9,491 nt of DNA from Candidatus Poribacteria bacterium (lineage in GTDB: Bacteria > Poribacteria > WGA-4E > GCA-2687025), in assembly GCA_002687025.1 (NCBI GenBank), contig NYZG01000151.1, positions 1 to 9,491 on the forward strand, read 5' to 3'. Position numbers and translations under genes: made by a program. Position 1 is the first letter of the stretch; every line of letters begins with the position of its first letter. Below, in pieces: positions 1 through 6,551 of the stretch. Below the pieces are notes generated by a model, which did not search any database, was not told the DNA's origin, and saw nothing but the letters and a program-made list of their open reading frames with translations.

Positions 1-588
1 CCGGGCGTCGCGCAGGCCACCGAAATCCGGTGGCACGCCCGGGGCGGGCAAGGGGCTAAGACGGCGTCCACGTTCCTGGCGGAATCCGCCGTCGACGCGG
101 GTTACTTCGCCCAGGGGTTCCCCGAGTATGGGCCGGAGCGCATGGGAGCCCCGATTCGGGCATTCAACCGCGTGTCGGACCGGCCGATCCGCCGCAACAC
201 CGCCGTAACCGACCCCGACATCGTCATCGTGCTCGACGACACGCTCCTAGAGACGGTCGACATCGCCGAAGGGGCAGGGGATGGCACGGTCTTCATCATC
301 AACGCGACGGCGACTGCCGGAAGCGACCGGGCGGATGCGTTGAGCGCCGCTGTCGGTGGAGCCACATGCTACGTGCTGGATGCCAACGGCATCGCCGTAG
401 ACGAGATCGGCCGGCCGATCCCTAACACCCCGATGGTGGGCGCGATGCTGAAGGCGACGGGCGCCCTGCCCTTGGAGACGGTCATTCAGGCGATGAGCGC
501 CAAGCTGGGCAAGAAACTCCCGCCCAAGGTCGTGGCCGGGAACGTCGCCGCTATGCGGCGCGCGTACGAGGAGGTGACGCAGATATGA
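1..588 (+). CDS. porG: 2-oxoacid (pyruvate):ferredoxin oxidoreductase, gamma subunit (5' partial)
   Basis: Gamma subunit of the four-subunit, cytoplasmic 2-oxoacid:ferredoxin oxidoreductase, which decarboxylates a 2-oxoacid to an acyl-CoA and reduces ferredoxin; this domain is associated with CoA binding. The reading frame is open from base 1, giving 195 visible residues, close to the usual full length for the family. The glycine-rich N-terminal motif RWHARGGQGA lies at visible residues 10-19, and the family signature FPEYGPERMGAP at 40-51. The first ATG in the window (142) falls inside this second signature, so it cannot be the start. No ATG, GTG or TTG precedes the first motif in frame, so the true start lies just upstream of the window and only a few residues are missing. 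The stop overlaps the start of the delta gene (ATGA). Family assignment is firm; pyruvate rather than 2-oxoisovalerate as substrate is inferred from gene order and length. Confidence 0.93.
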   Translation, partial: PGVAQATEIRWHARGGQGAKTASTFLAESAVDAGYFAQGFPEYGPERMGAPIRAFNRVSDRPIRRNTAVTDPDIVIVLDDTLLETVDIAEGAGDGTVFIINATATAGSDRADALSAAVGGATCYVLDANGIAVDEIGRPIPNTPMVGAMLKATGALPLETVIQAMSAKLGKKLPPKVVAGNVAAMRRAYEEVTQI

Positions 589-959
589 CCGTCGAGAGAC
601 AGCACGCCATTCAGCCGTATGCTCCGGCGGTTCAACGAGAAATACACAAGGCCGGCGAGTGGCACTGGGAGGACCGATGGCGAGATCTGCCCGCGGGAGG
701 CACGGTGCCTCAGGGCGGCACGTCGGAGAACTACGTGACGGGCGGGTGGCGCTCAGACAAGCCGATCTTCGACGCCGTCACGTGCACGCACTGTCTCCTG
801 TGCTGGGTCTTCTGCCCGGACTCCGCGATCGACCTCGACGACGGGAAGGTAACGGGCGTCGCCTACGACCACTGCAAGGGATGCGGCATCTGCGCCTACG
901 AATGCCCGAAGCAGGACGCGATGGTGATGGCTCCCGATACACAGGAGCTTCCACAATGA
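585..959 (+). CDS. porD: 2-oxoacid (pyruvate):ferredoxin oxidoreductase, delta subunit (2x[4Fe-4S] ferredoxin)
   Basis: Ferredoxin-like delta subunit (124 aa) that carries electrons from the thiamine diphosphate site toward external ferredoxin. Two classical [4Fe-4S] motifs are visible: C67-x2-C70-x2-C73-x3-C77-P and C97-x2-C100-x2-C103-x3-C107-P. They follow a family-typical TGGWRSDKP stretch at residues 52-60. The start is the ATG that overlaps the gamma stop (ATGA), preceded by a strong AGGAGGTGA ribosome-binding site about 10 bases upstream. The stop overlaps the start of the alpha gene in the same way, so all three are translationally coupled. The N-terminal segment of about 45 residues before the conserved part is tryptophan-rich (W26, W28, W32) and makes the protein somewhat longer than the roughly 100 residues usual for this subunit. 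Confidence 0.95.
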   Translation: MTVERQHAIQPYAPAVQREIHKAGEWHWEDRWRDLPAGGTVPQGGTSENYVTGGWRSDKPIFDAVTCTHCLLCWVFCPDSAIDLDDGKVTGVAYDHCKGCGICAYECPKQDAMVMAPDTQELPQ

Positions 960-2155
960 GGCCCGACACTGGGCGAGTAGCCATGACCGGCAACGAACCC
1001 GGAGCACTCGCGATGAAGCAGGTCCGGCCCGACGTCGTAGCCGGATACCCGATAACCCCCCAGACCGAACTGATGCAGCAGTTCGCGCAGTACGTCGCCG
1101 ACGGCGAATCCGAGACGGAGCTGATACTCGTCGAGTCCGAGCACAGCGCGATGAGCGCCGTCATAGGAGCGTCGGCCACGGGCGTGCGCGCCATGACTGC
1201 GACATCCGCGAACGGCCTCGCTCTGATGTGGGAGATGCTCTACATCGCCGCGGGCTATCGCCTCCCCATATCGACGATGCTCGTCAGCCGCAGCCTGGGC
1301 GGCCCCATCAACATCCACTGCGACCACTCCGATGCGATGGGCATGCGCGACACGGGCTGGATCATGCTGTTCGCGGAGACCGCGCAGGAAGCCTACGACA
1401 ACGGCATCATGGCGACGCGCATCGCCGAACACGACCAGGTGCGCCTGCCTGTCATGACTGTGCAGGACGGCTTCATCACGAGCCACACGACCCAGGTGCT
1501 GTCGATCTTGACCGACGAGCAGGTCTCGGAGTTCGTCGGGATCTACCGCCCGAAGAAGTCGCTGAGTAACTTCGACCAGCCGATGACATACGGGGCGATC
1601 GTCCTACCCGACTTCTACATGGACGTGAAGCGCCAGCAGGCCGAAGCGATGGACAACTCCCCGCGCTTCGTGGAGCAGGTCGCCGACGAATACGCCGAGT
1701 TGACCGGCCGCAGACACGAGGCGCTTGAGTCTTACCGACTGGACGACGCCCAGGTAGCGCTGGTCGTGCTTGGGTCGGCCGCGGGCACGGCGAAGGACGC
1801 CATCGACATCATGCGCGAGCGCGCGATCGCCGTGGGCTTGCTGAAGGTGCGCATGTTCCGGCCCTTCCCGCGCGTCGAGGTCGCCGAGGCGCTGTCTCGC
1901 ACGCGCGCGATCTGCGTGCTCGATCGCTCGCTCGCGATGGGCGCCCCTATGGGGCCGCTGGCGGCGGATGTCGCGGCGAGTCTGGTAACCGGCCGACGGG
2001 CGCCGCCGCTGTACAACGCGGTCTACGGCCTGGGCGGGCGGGACATCACCATCGCGGACTTCGAGGGCGTCATCGAGGAGGCCGCGGAGGTCGCGCAGAC
2101 GGGCGCGCCGAAGGCGACCGTGCGGTACGTCGGCCTACGCGGGAATGAGGAGTAG
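956..2155 (+). CDS. porA: 2-oxoacid (pyruvate):ferredoxin oxidoreductase, alpha subunit
   Basis: Alpha subunit (399 aa), which with the beta subunit forms the thiamine diphosphate-dependent catalytic core. It shows the conserved GYPITPQT motif at residues 30-37 (its threonine lies near the substrate in characterised pyruvate:ferredoxin oxidoreductases), ESEHSAMS at 60-67, the stretch around TSANGLALMWE, and DHSDAMGMRDTGW. A transketolase C-terminal-like domain follows, with VRMFRPFP and CVLDRSLAMGAP. The frame is open much further upstream, but that part only shadows the delta gene. The chosen ATG at 956 overlaps the delta stop (ATGA) and has AGGAG 8 bases before it. A second ATG at 983 is less well placed and would shorten the start of the first domain. 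Third of four genes in the operon. Length and domain order are normal for a separate alpha subunit. Confidence 0.95.
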   Translation: MRPDTGRVAMTGNEPGALAMKQVRPDVVAGYPITPQTELMQQFAQYVADGESETELILVESEHSAMSAVIGASATGVRAMTATSANGLALMWEMLYIAAGYRLPISTMLVSRSLGGPINIHCDHSDAMGMRDTGWIMLFAETAQEAYDNGIMATRIAEHDQVRLPVMTVQDGFITSHTTQVLSILTDEQVSEFVGIYRPKKSLSNFDQPMTYGAIVLPDFYMDVKRQQAEAMDNSPRFVEQVADEYAELTGRRHEALESYRLDDAQVALVVLGSAAGTAKDAIDIMRERAIAVGLLKVRMFRPFPRVEVAEALSRTRAICVLDRSLAMGAPMGPLAADVAASLVTGRRAPPLYNAVYGLGGRDITIADFEGVIEEAAEVAQTGAPKATVRYVGLRGNEE

Positions 2156-2164
2156 GAACGCCAC

Positions 2165-3103
2165 ATGGCAATAAAACTGCGCGAACTCACGCAAACACCC
2201 GAACTGATCGCCGGGGGTCACCGGGCGTGCGCCGGATGCCTCGGCGTCAACGCTGTGCGCCAGGTGCTGCACGCGGTCGATCGCCCCGTCGTGACGACGA
2301 GCGCGACCGGCTGCCTGGAAGTCACGACGACTATCTACCCGTACACGGCGTGGCAGACGCCGTTCATCCACAGCGCGTTCGAGAACGTCGCGGCGACGGC
2401 CAGCGGGATCGAGCGAGCGCTGAAGGTGCTGGGCGATGAGGGCGCCATCCCCAGGAAGGTGAAGACGATCGCCTTCGCCGGGGACGGCGGGACGTATGAC
2501 ATCGGCTTGCAGGCGCTGTCGGGCGCGCTGGAACGCGGCCACGACTTCCTCTACGTCTGCTACAACAACGAAGCCTACATGAACACGGGCATTCAGCGCT
2601 CCGGCGCCACGCCCTACGGCGCGTCCACAACGACGTCGCCCGCCGGACGCCGATCGCTCGGCAAGACGCAGCGCCCGAAGAACATGACGGACATCGTGGT
2701 CGCCCACAGCGTGCCGTATGTGGCGCAGGCGTCGCCGCACAGCTGGCGCGACCTCGCGACGAAGGTGAAGAAGGCGATGGACAAGGAAGGCCCCGCCTTC
2801 ATCAACATCCTCGCACCGTGCCATCGCGGGTGGCGATACCCGATGGAAGAGGGCATCAACATCTCGAAGATGGCCGTCGACACGTGCGTGTGGCCGCTCT
2901 TCGAGGTGGACGAGGGCGAGTGGAATCTGTCCTACCGTCCGCGGCGAAAGCCGGATGTCGCCGACTGGCTCAAGCGGCAGCGGCGGTTTGACCACCTCTT
3001 CAAGAACGGCGGCGGCCCGGTTCTCGACACGATCCAGGACACGGTGGACGAGGACTGGGCCAAGCTGCTCGAACGCTGCGGCGAGCCGCCGAAGACGGAC
3101 TGA
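2165..3103 (+). CDS. porB: 2-oxoacid (pyruvate):ferredoxin oxidoreductase, beta subunit (TPP-binding)
   Basis: Beta subunit (312 aa), which binds thiamine diphosphate/Mg2+ and an additional [4Fe-4S] cluster. The TPP-binding motif begins GDGGTYDIG at residues 106-114 and ends with the asparagine pair N134-N135, the expected spacing. The four cysteines expected to hold the proximal cluster are C22 and C25 (HRACAGC), C50 (TGCLEV) and C219 (APCHRGW). The PFOR-type stretch around residues 136-157 is also present. The ATG follows the alpha stop by 9 bases, with AGGA 7 bases upstream of the start. This is the last gene of the operon; the following 107 bases hold no gene. With the alpha, gamma and delta subunits it makes a complete enzyme. 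Pyruvate is the most likely substrate, but the sequence does not exclude a branched-chain 2-oxoacid. Confidence 0.95.
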   Translation: MAIKLRELTQTPELIAGGHRACAGCLGVNAVRQVLHAVDRPVVTTSATGCLEVTTTIYPYTAWQTPFIHSAFENVAATASGIERALKVLGDEGAIPRKVKTIAFAGDGGTYDIGLQALSGALERGHDFLYVCYNNEAYMNTGIQRSGATPYGASTTTSPAGRRSLGKTQRPKNMTDIVVAHSVPYVAQASPHSWRDLATKVKKAMDKEGPAFINILAPCHRGWRYPMEEGINISKMAVDTCVWPLFEVDEGEWNLSYRPRRKPDVADWLKRQRRFDHLFKNGGGPVLDTIQDTVDEDWAKLLERCGEPPKTD

Positions 3104-3210
3104 CAGCACGGCCGTGTCCGCTGGGCATTGCGTCTGGCCGTTGCATGTGGTTCTGCTGCGTGTGAGGATGTCCGTGCGCCTGTGTCCGTCACCTCGCAAG
3201 GGCCCGCGCC

Positions 3211-4464
3211 GTGATACTCAAGCACATCCGCGTCTCGAACTTCCGCAGCATCGGCGAACTGGAGCTCGAACTGACGCCGCTGACGGTGCTTGTCGGGCCC
3301 AATGCCTGCGGCAAGTCGAACATCCTTGATGCGCTGCAGTTCGTCAAGGACGTCTTCGTGCAGGGACTGGGCGCGGCGGTCGATGCACGCCACGGCGCCG
3401 ACTGCGTCGTGTGTCAGGCAGGCAAGGCAGGCGGCGAAGATGTCGCGGAGTTCGTTCTGACCTTCACGCCACACGAGGGGCGTGAGTATGTAGGGCCGGG
3501 TCGCTTCACCTACTTGCGGTATGCGTTGTCGGTCGAACTGCCACGACGAGGTCATGACCCGCCGCGCATCGTACGCGAGGCAGCGACATGCGGGTGGGAG
3601 GTCGCAGGATCTGAAGCTGGCGCGACACGTGAGCTGACACCGTTCCGTCGGACGAAGGATGAGGTAGAGGCGTACTGGGGTGAAGCGCAACTCCCGAACG
3701 GCGTTGAGGCCGTCCTGACCGAGGGCCGCACACTACGCGCGCCAACCGCCGATCACGACAGATCGGGCGTGCCTGCCTTCACTGTTGGCTCCCCCGATCT
3801 CTGGCTTCTGCACCAATGCGTGCTCCGCCTGAGCATCTACGACATCGTCCCGGGCATCGCCCGGATGCCCTCGCCGGTCACGCAGGATGCGCTCAATAGG
3901 TACGGCGGGAACCTCGCGTCTGTCCTTCACCGGATCGGCCGTGCGGACGATGCGGCAGAAGCCATGTCTACCATACGCGACTCGGTGTCTAGCGCCGTGC
4001 CGGGCTTCACCGACATCGTGACCGAGGAGACGTCGGACGGCAACGTGACCTTCCGTGTTGGGGAAGATAGCGCTAACACCCGCATGGGCCCAACTCAGGT
4101 TTCCGACGGGACATTGCGCCTGCTCTGCTACCACGGCGTCCTCGCGTCGGGGCCGCTCAAGGACGAGCTGCCCGCGATGGCAGCCTGTATTGAGGAGCCC
4201 GAGCGGGGGCTCCACCCGTGGCTGATTGCCGAGCTTGTCGAGAACTTCCGCGAATTCGCCGAGACTGGTCAGGTGCTCCTAACGACCCACAGCCCGGTGG
4301 TTGTCGACGCGGCAAAGGCGGAGGAGGTCGTCATCGTCGAAAAAGCCGAAGGCATGACGAAGGTGCGGCGTGCTTCGCACCGTGAAGACGTGGAGAGATT
4401 CCTGGAGCGCTTCACGTTAGGCGAGCTCTGGCAGCAGGGGCGTTTCGGGGGCGTGCCTGATTGA
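3211..4464 (+). CDS. RecF/OLD-like AAA ATPase, putative defence ATPase
   Basis: A 417-residue ATPase of the SMC/RecF/OLD superfamily (AAA_15/AAA_21 type). The N-terminus has the family pattern (hydrophobic start, then NFRSIGELELEL) followed by Walker A GPNACGKS at residues 29-36. The C-terminal half has an ABC-signature-like S298-D299-G300, a Walker B with acidic pair ending ACIEEPERGLHP (E328-E329), and a switch motif TTHSP (H360-S361). The middle, roughly residues 90-270, is the variable lid region. The start is GTG at 3211: the frame closes upstream at a TGA (3163-3165), no other start codon lies between, and the conserved N-terminal strand begins directly after it. The stop overlaps the next gene's start (TGATG), so the two are co-translated. 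A partner TOPRIM-like gene suggests a defence or DNA-metabolism module resembling OLD, AbiL or PARIS pairs. ATPase identity is firm; the defence role is inference. Confidence 0.9.
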   Translation: MILKHIRVSNFRSIGELELELTPLTVLVGPNACGKSNILDALQFVKDVFVQGLGAAVDARHGADCVVCQAGKAGGEDVAEFVLTFTPHEGREYVGPGRFTYLRYALSVELPRRGHDPPRIVREAATCGWEVAGSEAGATRELTPFRRTKDEVEAYWGEAQLPNGVEAVLTEGRTLRAPTADHDRSGVPAFTVGSPDLWLLHQCVLRLSIYDIVPGIARMPSPVTQDALNRYGGNLASVLHRIGRADDAAEAMSTIRDSVSSAVPGFTDIVTEETSDGNVTFRVGEDSANTRMGPTQVSDGTLRLLCYHGVLASGPLKDELPAMAACIEEPERGLHPWLIAELVENFREFAETGQVLLTTHSPVVVDAAKAEEVVIVEKAEGMTKVRRASHREDVERFLERFTLGELWQQGRFGGVPD

Positions 4465-5048
4465 TGCGCGAGATCGCCCTCGTCGTCGAGGGGCCCTCGG
4501 ATGACGACTTCTGGCGCAGGCTGCTGGCACGTCTCTACGGGGCGAGCGAGCACCGCGTGGAGATCGTCGTCACTCGCGACCGGGGTAGGCTCATTGCGCG
4601 GTCCAGCGATCTGGTCGCGAGCCATCGCGACGACGGATACCGCGCGACGTTCTTCCTCTTGGACATCGACCGGGACGCGTGTGTCCGTCGCGTCCTAGAC
4701 CGCTTCCCCGAGGACGTGCGACGGTCGGCGAAGGAGGACGACGACGTGTTCATATGCGTCGCGGTCAGAGGCTTGGAGAGCTGGTATCTCGCGGACGCCA
4801 ACGCGGTCAACACGGTGTTCGAGGACGCCGAATACAGCGTCCCTGCCGACGTTGAGGGAGCGAATCCCAAGAGCGAGCTTCGCCGACTCCGCCCAAAGTA
4901 CGACAAGCGGTGGCTGGCTCGACGCTTCGGGAACGAGTTTGACCCGGCGGCGGGCGGCAGACACTCGCCGAGTCTGGGCCGCGCCTGGCGGCTGATGTCA
5001 CCCAAGCTCCAGGCCCTGGAAGACGAGATCCTGGGCGAACAGACGTAG
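4464..5048 (+). CDS. DUF4276/TOPRIM-like protein, putative nuclease partner of the ATPase
   Basis: A 194-residue protein resembling the DUF4276 family, which has a TOPRIM-like fold. Candidate metal-binding residues sit in the expected order: E9 in VVEGPSDDDF, the D67-x-D69 pair in FFLLDIDRD after a hydrophobic strand, and E105 in AVRGLESWYLAD, the best family signature. A lysine/arginine-rich NPKSELRRLRPKYDKRW segment (134-150) follows. The start chosen is ATG 4464, which shares one base with the upstream ATPase stop (TGATG); a TTG one codon earlier is possible but less likely. In characterised ATPase-TOPRIM pairs the TOPRIM protein is the effector, often a nuclease, held or triggered by the ATPase. 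That this protein cuts nucleic acid is inferred, not shown. The gene ends 42 bases before the convergent sigma gene. Confidence 0.8.
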   Translation: MREIALVVEGPSDDDFWRRLLARLYGASEHRVEIVVTRDRGRLIARSSDLVASHRDDGYRATFFLLDIDRDACVRRVLDRFPEDVRRSAKEDDDVFICVAVRGLESWYLADANAVNTVFEDAEYSVPADVEGANPKSELRRLRPKYDKRWLARRFGNEFDPAAGGRHSPSLGRAWRLMSPKLQALEDEILGEQT

Positions 5049-5079
5049 GCGAGGGCGCGCAGAGCCGCAACGCCCTCGC
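5049..5079. terminator. Perfect 9-bp hairpin between convergent genes, candidate bidirectional terminator
   Basis: GCGAGGGCG at 5049-5057 and its exact complement CGCCCTCGC at 5071-5079 enclose a 13-base loop. The left arm starts right after the TAG of the TOPRIM-like gene, and the right arm lies 11 bases from the end of the convergent sigma gene, so position fits a shared terminator. Neither side has a T-run, so it is not a textbook intrinsic terminator. It may act as a U-less hairpin or protect the mRNA 3' ends. Confidence 0.5.
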
Positions 5080-5090
5080 ACAGAACGAAC

Positions 5091-6170
5091 CTAGACGCGC
5101 ACCAACTGACCGGCCAACTCCGACTCTCGCAGACGGCCCATCGCGCGCTGAGTGAGTTGCCGCACGCGTTCGCAGCTCAGGTCCAACCGTGTCGCAATTT
5201 CCCTGACGGTCTGCATCTCCGTGCCGACGCCGTATCGCCAGCGGAGTATGCGCGCCTCGCGTTCGGGCAGCGTATCCAGGGCGCGCTGCATGCCTTCACG
5301 GTCCTCCGCCGCGAGCGCCAATTCGTCCGGTCCGTCCGGCAGTGATGTCATCCCCTCGACGATCTGCGCGTCGGCTTCCTCGGCGCCGAGGAAGTCGAGC
5401 GACACGGGGCCGACGTCCAACGCCTCCAGCCGCTCCAGCTCGTCCACCGATGTTCCCATCGCGCGCGCGATGTCCTCGGACGACGAGTCGGTCTCCGTGC
5501 GGCATCGGTTCTCGAAGCGCCTTAGCTGCTGGCGACGGTACGCCGGCACGTGGATCGCGTGCTTCATCTTGGAACGGCCGCGACCGACGGCTTGGAGGAT
5601 CCACATCGCGGCATACGGCCCGAATCGCGCGGACCGGGCGGGATCGTACCTGTCCACGGCGCGGATGAGCCCCAGGTTTCCCTCCTGGATGAGGTCCATG
5701 AACATGTCCGCGTCGTGGTACCGCTTGGCCACGTAGACGACGAGACGAAGATTGGCCCGCACGATCCGGTCACGCGCCGCGGCCCACGACGTCAACGCGC
5801 GCTGCACCCTTACCGAGCCCTCGCGCCCTAACGCCTCCAGGCCGGTGGCCGGCAGAGCGCGCCACGCACCGTCGACTTCCTCATAGCGCAATGTGTCTGC
5901 GTGGAGGGATTTGCGGTCCGGTTCACCAAGGTGGTGTTCTACGGGGAATAGGGTCTCAACGGCCATTGCCCGCGACTCGGCCAGGGCCGAGAAGAGCAAC
6001 AGCTCCTCCTCCGCGCTGAGCAGCGCGGCCTTCGATATGTCGCGAATGTACGCGGACACTACCGGGTCTGAGGATCGCCTTTCGGCGCGCGCATCCGTTG
6101 GCTCCGGCTGCTTCGCAGCCGGCTCGGCCGTCTCGATTGCCGGGATAACTGAGGTGTATGTAGCGTCCAT
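5091..6170 (-). CDS. Sigma-70 family RNA polymerase sigma factor (RpoD/SigA-like, divergent)
   Basis: A 359-residue sigma factor. Region 1.2 is at residues 35-63 (DPVVSAYIRDI then LLSAEEE). A variable insert follows at about 67-130. Region 2 spans about 133-212, with NLRLVVYVAKRY, DLIQEGNLGLIRAVDRYDP and AIHVPAYRR. Region 3 is at about 213-290, and region 4 covers the last 65 residues or so, with LPEREARILRWRYG and the helix-turn-helix ending SCERVRQLTQRAMGRL. Region 1.1 is replaced by a short proline/alanine-rich N-terminus. ATG 6170 has AGGAG 7 bases upstream. In region 2.3/2.4 the usual FSTYATWWIRQAI reads FGPYAAMWILQAV (183-195), and in region 4.2 the usual TRERIRQ reads SCERVRQ. These changes suggest a non-primary (group 2-like) sigma with altered promoter preference, though a lineage-specific primary sigma is possible. 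It is transcribed toward the ATPase/TOPRIM pair; no anti-sigma gene is visible. Confidence 0.92.
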   Translation of the reverse strand: MDATYTSVIPAIETAEPAAKQPEPTDARAERRSSDPVVSAYIRDISKAALLSAEEELLLFSALAESRAMAVETLFPVEHHLGEPDRKSLHADTLRYEEVDGAWRALPATGLEALGREGSVRVQRALTSWAAARDRIVRANLRLVVYVAKRYHDADMFMDLIQEGNLGLIRAVDRYDPARSARFGPYAAMWILQAVGRGRSKMKHAIHVPAYRRQQLRRFENRCRTETDSSSEDIARAMGTSVDELERLEALDVGPVSLDFLGAEEADAQIVEGMTSLPDGPDELALAAEDREGMQRALDTLPEREARILRWRYGVGTEMQTVREIATRLDLSCERVRQLTQRAMGRLRESELAGQLVRV

Positions 6171-6191
6171 GACAGATCTCCTGATTGCACA

Positions 6192-6329
6192 TCAGCTGCC
6201 CAGTCCGCCTCCGACGTTACGGGTCCTCGCACGGCGGTCGCCGACTGTATCCGGCGGCGCCACCTGCAATTCGCCGTACGCCTCCGCGAGCACGTGCAAT
6301 ATACGGTCTGTCTCTGGCAACCCCTCCAT
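6192..6329 (-). CDS. Possible small ORF (45 aa) directly upstream of the sigma gene
   Basis: This frame reads ATG to TGA for 45 residues on the same strand as the sigma gene, ending 21 bases before its start. Third codon positions are mostly G or C, and residues 7-20 (TDRILHVLAEAYGE) could form an amphipathic helix. Against it: no clear ribosome-binding site precedes the ATG, other frames are also open here, and I recognise no family. It could be a leader peptide or small protein co-transcribed with the sigma factor, or chance. The frame extends upstream to a GTG at 6404. Confidence 0.2.
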   Translation of the reverse strand: MEGLPETDRILHVLAEAYGELQVAPPDTVGDRRARTRNVGGGLGS

Positions 6330-6423
6330 GGGAGGCTTGAGTCGCGTGGCACATGGCTCCAGGAACCGGTATGTGCGCCTCGCCGGAGCCCCGGCACGAC
6401 ACACTCAAGTGCATCGCTCCGCG

Positions 6424-6447
6424 ATCCGTTCGTTACAGTCAACGGAT
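6424..6447. repeat. 7-bp perfect inverted repeat with 10-base spacer, possible operator or hairpin
   Basis: ATCCGTT at 6424-6430 and AACGGAT at 6441-6447 are exact complements separated by 10 bases. The site lies about 105 bases beyond the esterase stop and about 254 bases upstream of the sigma start, on their shared strand. It could bind a dimeric regulator of the sigma gene or form a weak hairpin at the end of the esterase transcript. No T-run follows on the - strand. Chance occurrence is possible in a GC-rich region of this length. Confidence 0.3.
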
Positions 6448-6551
6448 AGCCGCTGAGACGCACGAGCGCCAGGGCCGCAGCCACGCTTCGTCGCGCTATC
6501 TGTCGGGTCTGTCGAGCGCCCGGCGGCAACGCGAATGCACCGACGGCGCCG

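Larger units (their letters stand above)
6171..6551. other. 381-base region without a confident gene, upstream of the sigma gene
   Basis: This stretch lies between the end of the esterase gene and the start of the sigma gene, both on the - strand, and should hold the sigma promoter and the esterase 3' end. Several short frames are open on both strands, as expected at this GC content, but none shows a recognisable family. It contains the sigma ribosome-binding site (AGGAG, 6178-6182), one doubtful small ORF, a 7-bp inverted repeat (6424-6447) and an imperfect direct repeat, CACsTGCAAT, at 6261 and 6291. A TATATT hexamer on the - strand near 6300 has no matching -35 at normal spacing, so I do not call a promoter. 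Confidence 0.6.

Noticed and set aside
659..955. Alpha subunit start upstream at 659
   Set aside because: The frame is open, but this part overlaps the delta ferredoxin gene and encodes arginine-rich sequence without homology. ATG 956 has a ribosome-binding site and an ATGA overlap.
2135..3199. A 354-residue open frame antisense to the beta subunit gene
   Set aside because: It lies almost wholly opposite a clearly conserved gene, shows no family motif and is rich in Arg/Ala/Val, as expected for antisense frames at high GC.
3104..3210. Promoter or terminator between the beta subunit gene and the ATPase gene
   Set aside because: The best hairpin has only 5 bp (CGGCC/GGCCG, 22-base loop), and TTGCAT at 3141 lacks a credible -10. 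TGTCCG occurs three times (3115, 3169, 3183) but with irregular spacing.
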